This document shows positions 6,275-10,436 of a DNA stretch of 10,436 bases, one piece after another. Position 1 is the stretch's first letter, and every line of letters starts with the position of its first letter. Location: contig CABSLJ010000078.1 in NCBI GenBank assembly GCA_902478455.1, positions 1 through 10,436 of the forward strand, written 5' to 3'. The notes beneath the pieces are model-generated. The model saw nothing but the letters and a program-made list of their open reading frames with translations, was not told where the DNA came from and did no database searches. A program made the position numbers and the translations under genes. The DNA is from an uncultured Oscillospiraceae bacterium. GTDB lineage: Bacteria; Bacillota; Clostridia; Oscillospirales; Acutalibacteraceae.

Positions 6275-7813
6275 ATGGATTTCAGGATTAACAAAGAGGC
6301 TCTGTCTGTGAATGAAATCGCCTTTGACGGCTGTCAGGAACAGCCGATCGACCTGGATTTCAGCCTTCCGGACTATTGCCCCGACATTCAGCGCATCTTA
6401 AAATGCCAGGTATATCCCCGCGTAAATATGCGCAGCATCTCCGGCGACCGTCTGGACGTGGAAGGAATCGCAGTGGTCCGGCTTCTGTATCTCGATGCGG
6501 GAAAGATGACCGTCCGCTGCTGCGAGCACAGCACCCCCTTCTCCTGCTCCTTCCACCTGAAGTCTATGCCGATGAACGCCAACATATTTACCAAAACGCG
6601 CGTGGAATACATCAATTGCCGCGCGGTCAGCCCCCGCAAACTGGATATTCACGGGGCCTTCTCGGTGTGCGCCAGAATCGTCTGCCGTACCCGTCAGGAG
6701 CTGCTGTGCGGTGTGGAGGGGGATTCCATCGAGCAGAAAAAGAGAAAAATCCCCGCCAGCCACGTGCTCGGTTCCGGCCAGCAGCAGTTCGGCGTCAGCG
6801 AGGTGCTGGAGCTCGGACAGGGCAAGCCGCCGGCGGAGTCGATCATCCGCTCAGACGTGACGGCCGTCGTCCATGATTACAAGGCCATCGCCAACAAGCT
6901 GATTCTCAAGGGCGAAGCGCTCATTAAGGTGCTCTATGTCAGCGATATGGAAAGCGGCGAGATGAACACCATGGAATACGCCGTCCCGATCAGCCAGATT
7001 GTCGACGTCGACGGCGTGGAGGAGGGCTCGGTCTGCGACGCCCGCCTGGACGTCCTCAATCATGACCTGCAAATCCGGACCGACAGCATGGGGGACGACA
7101 CGCTCCTCGCGGCCGAGCTCAAGCTGGTCGCCACGGTGGACGCCTACGCGCAGTCGGAGGTTGAACTGGTGACCGACGCTTATTCCACCGAGGTCGCGCT
7201 CGATCTTGAGAAAAAGCAGACGACCATCGAGCAGCTCGTGGAACTCATTGGAGATACCTTCATTGATAAAAAGAGTCTGGACCTTTCCGAGGGCGGCATC
7301 TCCTCCATGATCGATCTGTGGAACGAGATGGCGGTGGTTTCCGCCCACGCGGAGAACGGTCAGCTCCTCTTTAAGGGCAAGCTGAACGCCTGCATCCTGG
7401 GCATGGACGCCGAAAACACGCCGATGTACCTCGAGCGCGTGATCGATTTTGAAATGGCCCGAGACTGGTCGGGGCGGCCGGAGAACATCCGCTGCGACTG
7501 TGAGGTAAGCGTCCTCTCCATGAACTACCGCATCTCATCGGACGGCAGTCTGGAGGTCAAAACCGAGCTCAAGATCACGGCCGCCGTTTATGCGGAGGCT
7601 TCCTGTCAGGCGGTTGTGGACGTCGTCCCCGACGAATCCCGGCCGATGGCCAAGGATACCTCGGCGGCGCTGACCATCTATTACGCCGACGCAGGCGAAG
7701 CGCTCTGGAATATTGCCCGGGCCTACTGCACGTCGGTGGAAGCGATCAAGAGGGAAAACGACCTCGATTGCGACATCCTGGAGGATAGGGGGATGCTGCT
7801 GATCCCGATGTAA
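6275..7813 (+). CDS. sipL: SPOCS (DUF3794) and LysM protein, probable SpoIVA-interacting protein SipL
   Basis: This 512-residue protein has three SPOCS-like beta-rich units (about 20-150, 165-315 and 325-455) and a C-terminal LysM domain (about 467-511, with GEALWNIA around W478). The opening QEQPIDLDFSLPDYCPDIQRIL segment (residues 21-42) is a hallmark of the clostridial DUF3794-LysM family. In C. difficile the member SipL binds SpoIVA through its LysM domain and is needed to localise the coat around the forespore; it is the counterpart of Bacillus SpoVID. The protein has no signal peptide or membrane helix, fitting a mother-cell cytoplasmic role. The ATG at 6275 is preferred: AGGAG (6259-6263) precedes it and it gives MDFRINKEAL. 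An ATG at 6218 is in frame but adds a non-family N-terminus. Clostridia carry several SPOCS/LysM paralogues, so the name rests partly on spoIVA lying 83 bases downstream. Confidence 0.85.
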   Translation: MDFRINKEALSVNEIAFDGCQEQPIDLDFSLPDYCPDIQRILKCQVYPRVNMRSISGDRLDVEGIAVVRLLYLDAGKMTVRCCEHSTPFSCSFHLKSMPMNANIFTKTRVEYINCRAVSPRKLDIHGAFSVCARIVCRTRQELLCGVEGDSIEQKKRKIPASHVLGSGQQQFGVSEVLELGQGKPPAESIIRSDVTAVVHDYKAIANKLILKGEALIKVLYVSDMESGEMNTMEYAVPISQIVDVDGVEEGSVCDARLDVLNHDLQIRTDSMGDDTLLAAELKLVATVDAYAQSEVELVTDAYSTEVALDLEKKQTTIEQLVELIGDTFIDKKSLDLSEGGISSMIDLWNEMAVVSAHAENGQLLFKGKLNACILGMDAENTPMYLERVIDFEMARDWSGRPENIRCDCEVSVLSMNYRISSDGSLEVKTELKITAAVYAEASCQAVVDVVPDESRPMAKDTSAALTIYYADAGEALWNIARAYCTSVEAIKRENDLDCDILEDRGMLLIPM

Positions 7814-7896
7814 TAGATCGACTGCGGACGGAAGAGCCGCCCGTCAAGCTCCGTTCCACATAAAAAAATGAATGCTCTGCCTGAGGGGGAGGTACA

Positions 7897-9375
7897 ATGG
7901 AAGAACGCAATATCTATCAAGACATTTCCCAGCGCACCAACGGCGATATCTACATCGGTGTGGTAGGTCCCGTTCGGACGGGTAAATCCACCTTTATCAA
8001 ACGCTTTATGGATACCCTGGTCATCCCGAACATGGAGGGAACCTTCCAGCGGGAGCGCGCGGTCGACGAGCTGCCCCAGTCGGCGGCCGGCCGCACCATC
8101 ATGACCACCGAGCCCAAATTCATCCCGGAGGACGCCGTTGAGGTCAATATTGGCAACAACGCAAGCTTCAAGGTGCGGATGATCGACTGCGTCGGTTATA
8201 TCGTGCCCAGCGCGCTGGGGTACATTGAGGACGAAATGCCCCGCATGGTCAAGACGCCGTGGTTTGAGGATTCCATCCCCTTTAACATGGCGGCCGAGAT
8301 CGGCACCAAAAAGGTCATCACCGACCATTCCACCATCGGCCTGGTCGTCACGACCGACGGCTCAATCAGCGACATCCCGCGCGAGGAGTACGAAGAGGCC
8401 GAGGAGCGGGTGATAAACGAGCTCAAAGAAATCAACAAGCCCTTTATCATTCTTTTAAACAGCATCTATCCCGACGCACCCGAGACCCGCGAGCTCGCCG
8501 AGCAGCTCAGCGCCCGCTATGAGGTGCCCGTCGTCCCAGTCAGCTGCCTCGACCTCGACGAGAACGAGATCAAACGCATCCTTGCGCAGATTCTCTTTGA
8601 GTTCCCGGTCAAGGAAATCCGGGTGGATATGCCACGCTGGCTCTCTTCACTGGAAAAGAAGCATTGGCTGCGCTCAGCCGTCTATTCGGCCATCGAACAG
8701 GCGGCGAGGAAGGTTTCTAAAATCCGCGAGGTGGAGGGCCTGACAAACGACGTTTGTTCGTGCGAATTCGTGTCCGGCTCCCAGGCAACGGCCGTCGACC
8801 TCGGCTCGGGCCACGCGCGCATTTCTCTGCAGCTTAAGCCCGACCTTTTCTACAAGGTGCTGGGAGAGCAGACCAATCTCGACATCAGGGACGAAGCGGG
8901 CCTGCTCGACTGCATGCTCGATATGGCCCGCATGAAGAAAAAATATGAGAAGATCGGCGCCGCCTACGACGACGTACTGGAAACCGGCTACGGTATCGTC
9001 ATGCCTTCCATGGAGGAGCTGACCCTCGAGGAGCCGGAGATCATCAAACAGGGCGGCAAGTTCGGCATCCGCCTCAAAGCGGGCGCGCCCTCCATCCACA
9101 TGTTGCAAACCCGCATCACCACCGAGGTCACGCCGATTGTCGGTTCGGAGCAGCAGTCGGAAGAGTTGGTCATGTACCTGCTCAACCAGTTTGAGGAGGA
9201 ACCCTCCAAAATCTGGGAATCCAATATCTTCGGCAAATCGCTGCACGAGCTGGTCAACGAGGGACTGCACAACAAGCTGCTGCGCATGCCGGCCGACGCC
9301 CGGCTCAAACTCAAGGAGACCATTGAGCGCATTATCAACGACGGCTGCAACGGACTCATCTGCATCATACTTTAA
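7897..9375 (+). CDS. spoIVA: Stage IV sporulation protein A (SpoIVA), coat morphogenetic ATPase
   Basis: This 492-residue protein has the same length as B. subtilis SpoIVA. It is a TRAFAC-class protein that hydrolyses ATP and polymerises on the forespore surface, forming the basement layer of the spore coat and guiding cortex formation. Seen: the N-terminus MEERNIYQDISQRTNGDIY; Walker A GPVRTGKS (24-31) with K30; the threonine pair T70-T71; and Walker B MIDCVGY with D97. Family knowledge: K30, T70/T71 and D97 are the positions shown to matter in the B. subtilis protein. A middle domain and a helical C-terminal region ending ICIIL follow. The C-terminus is where SpoVM contacts the B. subtilis protein. 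The start is ATG 7897 after GGAGG (7888-7892). The gene follows sipL by 83 bases with no terminator between them, so co-transcription is likely. A CATAAAAA at 7859 resembles a sigma-E -10 box but has no partner. Confidence 0.98.
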   Translation: MEERNIYQDISQRTNGDIYIGVVGPVRTGKSTFIKRFMDTLVIPNMEGTFQRERAVDELPQSAAGRTIMTTEPKFIPEDAVEVNIGNNASFKVRMIDCVGYIVPSALGYIEDEMPRMVKTPWFEDSIPFNMAAEIGTKKVITDHSTIGLVVTTDGSISDIPREEYEEAEERVINELKEINKPFIILLNSIYPDAPETRELAEQLSARYEVPVVPVSCLDLDENEIKRILAQILFEFPVKEIRVDMPRWLSSLEKKHWLRSAVYSAIEQAARKVSKIREVEGLTNDVCSCEFVSGSQATAVDLGSGHARISLQLKPDLFYKVLGEQTNLDIRDEAGLLDCMLDMARMKKKYEKIGAAYDDVLETGYGIVMPSMEELTLEEPEIIKQGGKFGIRLKAGAPSIHMLQTRITTEVTPIVGSEQQSEELVMYLLNQFEEEPSKIWESNIFGKSLHELVNEGLHNKLLRMPADARLKLKETIERIINDGCNGLICIIL

Positions 9376-9395
9376 GCTCTTTACCCACCCGAATC

Positions 9396-9426
9396 AGGCC
9401 CCGGCTCGAACAAAGAGCCGGGGCCT
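9396..9426 (+). terminator. Strong hairpin after spoIVA, probable terminator
   Basis: AGGCCCCGGCTC (9396-9407) and GAGCCGGGGCCT (9415-9426) form a perfect 12-pair, very GC-rich stem with a seven-base loop, 20 bases after the spoIVA stop. Only a short T-run follows, so termination depends mainly on the stem. It closes the sporulation block. Confidence 0.75.
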
Positions 9427-9543
9427 TCGCTGTGTGACGGATCAAGATAGAAGAAGCCGCTGTCTTATCCTCAGGATTGTACTCCAGAATTAGGGAGGAA
9501 TATAGAACCATCTGTGCGTTGAAAGCAGCACGATCAGACGATA

Positions 9544-9571
9544 TTGTCAAAACAAATGATTTTGATATAAT
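9544..9571 (+). promoter_or_regulatory. Sigma-A-type promoter with extended -10, for the secreted-protein gene
   Basis: TTGTCA (9544-9549) and a perfect TATAAT (9566-9571) are separated by 16 bases. TGA directly before the -10 gives the extended -10 form (TGN). The surrounding stretch is clearly more AT-rich than the genes. The start site would be near 9578, leaving a leader of about 110 bases before the ATG at 9687. Two inverted repeats overlap the promoter: TCAAAA (9547-9552) with TTTTGA (9560-9565), and TTTGAT (9561-9566) with ATCAAA (9578-9583). They could be operator half-sites. The preceding stretch from 9427 to 9543 holds no gene or other site that I can see. Confidence 0.6.
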
Positions 9572-9686
9572 ATTGTAATCAAATATTAGTTTACATTTCC
9601 AATGCAATATGATAATATTTGAATGGAAAGGACCTGCTCATACTGCCAAGGGAAGGGCAATCGGATGTAGAAAGAAGGGAACCCGC

Positions 9687-10238
9687 ATGAAGTATCGATT
9701 GTTCAAAGCGTTTTTTCTGTTTCTGGCCTGCCTGCTGATGCTTGGCGCGACCGGCTTTGCGGCGGACCCCACAGAAGCTGAGTCCACACCGCCGGAGGAG
9801 AAGCGGCGCAGCATGCTATGCATCGATTATCCCGCCATGCCGCTGGAGAAACTGGTGGAAGAGGCTGATTGTATCGTCTACGGTGAAGTGCTTGGGGCGG
9901 GACCGCTGCAGTTTCGTGGGGAGGATGCCTACGGGCCCTATACGCCCTATGTCATCCGGCCGCTCATCATGTTCAAGGGTGAATGTCAGGGCGCTACCCT
10001 CTGTCTAAATCAACACGGGGGAGAGAATGACGAATATATCATTGAAAGCGACGATTTTACGCCCATGCAGCCGGGAGACCGGTACATTCTCTTCCTGAAT
10101 GCCAGGGGCTATGACTGGGGGCGTCAATCGCGCTTTTTAATCACGGATGATGAGGGCGGTTTTACACTGGAAGGAATGACCCTTCTGATTCAGGAACTGC
10201 TGGAAAACAACAGCCAATCGCACAATGCGGAAGTATGA
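9687..10238 (+). CDS. Predicted secreted protein, unknown function
   Basis: This 183-residue protein has a clear Sec signal peptide: basic start MKYRLFK, hydrophobic core at about 8-20, and likely cleavage after A25 or A26. A low-complexity acidic linker (27-42) follows. The mature part begins with a helix-like LEKLVEEADCIVYGEV segment, then beta-rich sequence including YTPYVIRPLIMFKGE, NQHGG and PGDRYILFLNARG. I recognise this general pattern from uncharacterised exported Firmicutes proteins but cannot name a family or function. The ATG at 9687 follows AAGGGA (9675-9680) by six bases. The frame extends upstream to an ATG at 9609, but that has no binding site and would bury the signal peptide. 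It is not a lipoprotein: C15 lies mid-helix without a proper lipobox. It has its own promoter and terminators, so it is a single-gene unit unrelated to the sporulation genes by position. Confidence 0.85.
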   Translation: MKYRLFKAFFLFLACLLMLGATGFAADPTEAESTPPEEKRRSMLCIDYPAMPLEKLVEEADCIVYGEVLGAGPLQFRGEDAYGPYTPYVIRPLIMFKGECQGATLCLNQHGGENDEYIIESDDFTPMQPGDRYILFLNARGYDWGRQSRFLITDDEGGFTLEGMTLLIQELLENNSQSHNAEV

Positions 10239-10267
10239 AAGGAACAAGCCTGCGCCTGAAAAAATGA

Positions 10268-10309
10268 GAAAACGGCAAGGGCGGAAGCGGTGCGACAATT
10301 GCCGTTTTC
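10268..10309 (+). terminator. Hairpin after the secreted-protein gene, possible terminator
   Basis: GAAAACGGCAA (10268-10278) and TTGCCGTTTTC (10299-10309) pair perfectly over 11 bases around a 20-base loop. The T-run is part of the stem and the loop is long, so this may be a weak terminator or an mRNA 3' stabiliser. The symmetry means it could act on either strand. Confidence 0.5.
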
Positions 10310-10342
10310 CAACTTTAAAATCTAAATTATTGATAGAATATG

Positions 10343-10373
10343 GCCCGATTTTCTCAGGAAGATCGGGCTTTTT
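10343..10373 (+). terminator. Rho-independent terminator
   Basis: GCCCGATTTTC (10343-10353) and GAAGATCGGGC (10358-10368) pair over 11 positions with one G-U wobble around a TCAG tetraloop, followed by five Ts (10369-10373). This is a strong intrinsic terminator for the secreted-protein gene, about 105 bases after its stop. Confidence 0.88.
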
Positions 10374-10404
10374 CTCCCCGTTTTTTACTTGATTATTTTT
10401 TGAC

Positions 10405-10436
10405 CTGTCTCTTATACACATCTGACGCTGCCGACG
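10405..10436. other. Nextera (Tn5) adapter, not genomic sequence
   Basis: Positions 10405-10423 are exactly the 19-base Tn5 mosaic end CTGTCTCTTATACACATCT. The following GACGCTGCCGACG (10424-10436) is the Illumina Nextera adapter, lacking only its last A. This is adapter read-through left at a contig end. Read on the minus strand it yields a false protein start, MCIRDR. Genomic sequence should be trusted only up to 10404. Confidence 0.97.

Noticed and set aside
7826..7866. Hairpin and sigma-E-like CATAAAAA between sipL and spoIVA
   Set aside because: The GACGG/CCGTC stem is only five pairs without a T-run, and no acceptable -35 box lies 13-15 bases before CATAAAAA.
9609..9686. N-terminal extension or upstream start for the secreted protein
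   Set aside because: There is no ribosome binding site before 9609, and the extension would place 26 polar residues before an obvious signal peptide.
10137..10421. A 94-codon minus-strand frame beginning MCIRDR
   Set aside because: Its start lies in the Nextera adapter and the rest is antisense to terminators and to the end of the secreted-protein gene.

Overview
The window reads as a chromosomal segment of a spore-forming, fairly high-GC member of the Clostridia, most like the Oscillospiraceae/Ruminococcaceae. Two things point there. The first six genes follow a conserved Firmicutes order. The second half encodes spore-coat assembly proteins, including a SPOCS/LysM protein of the clostridial SipL type, where Bacilli use SpoVID instead. 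I see no tRNA, rRNA, CRISPR array, phage gene or insertion sequence.

Positions 1-5766 form a tight housekeeping operon on the + strand: rsmB (3' end only), rlmN, prpC, prkC, rsgA, thiN. Junctions overlap or nearly touch, which suggests co-transcription and translational coupling. The products modify rRNA (RsmB, RlmN), sense peptidoglycan and reverse that signal (the PASTA kinase PrkC and phosphatase PrpC), mature the 30S subunit (RsgA) and make thiamine pyrophosphate (ThiN). The order matches Bacillus subtilis, except that rpe is missing between rsgA and thiN.

Positions 5767-9426 hold a sporulation block. A short membrane-protein gene of unknown function comes first. It is followed by a 29-30 codon gene that I identify as spoVM, a terminator, a SPOCS-repeat/LysM gene (likely sipL), and spoIVA, ending at a strong hairpin. 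SpoVM is the amphipathic peptide that recognises the curved forespore membrane. SpoIVA is the ATPase that polymerises into the coat basement layer. SipL is the clostridial partner of SpoIVA. All three parts of the coat-anchoring machine therefore lie within about 3.4 kb.

Positions 9427-10404 are a separate unit: an AT-rich leader with a good sigma-A-type promoter, a small predicted secreted protein of unknown function, and two hairpins, the second a convincing terminator. The last 32 bases (10405-10436) are not genomic. They match the Tn5 mosaic end plus Nextera adapter, so this end of the contig is a sequencing artefact.

I found no wholly new multi-gene system. The most notable points are the compact spoVM-sipL-spoIVA cluster, a SpoVM with Asn in place of the conserved Pro9, the unexplained small membrane protein, and the adapter.
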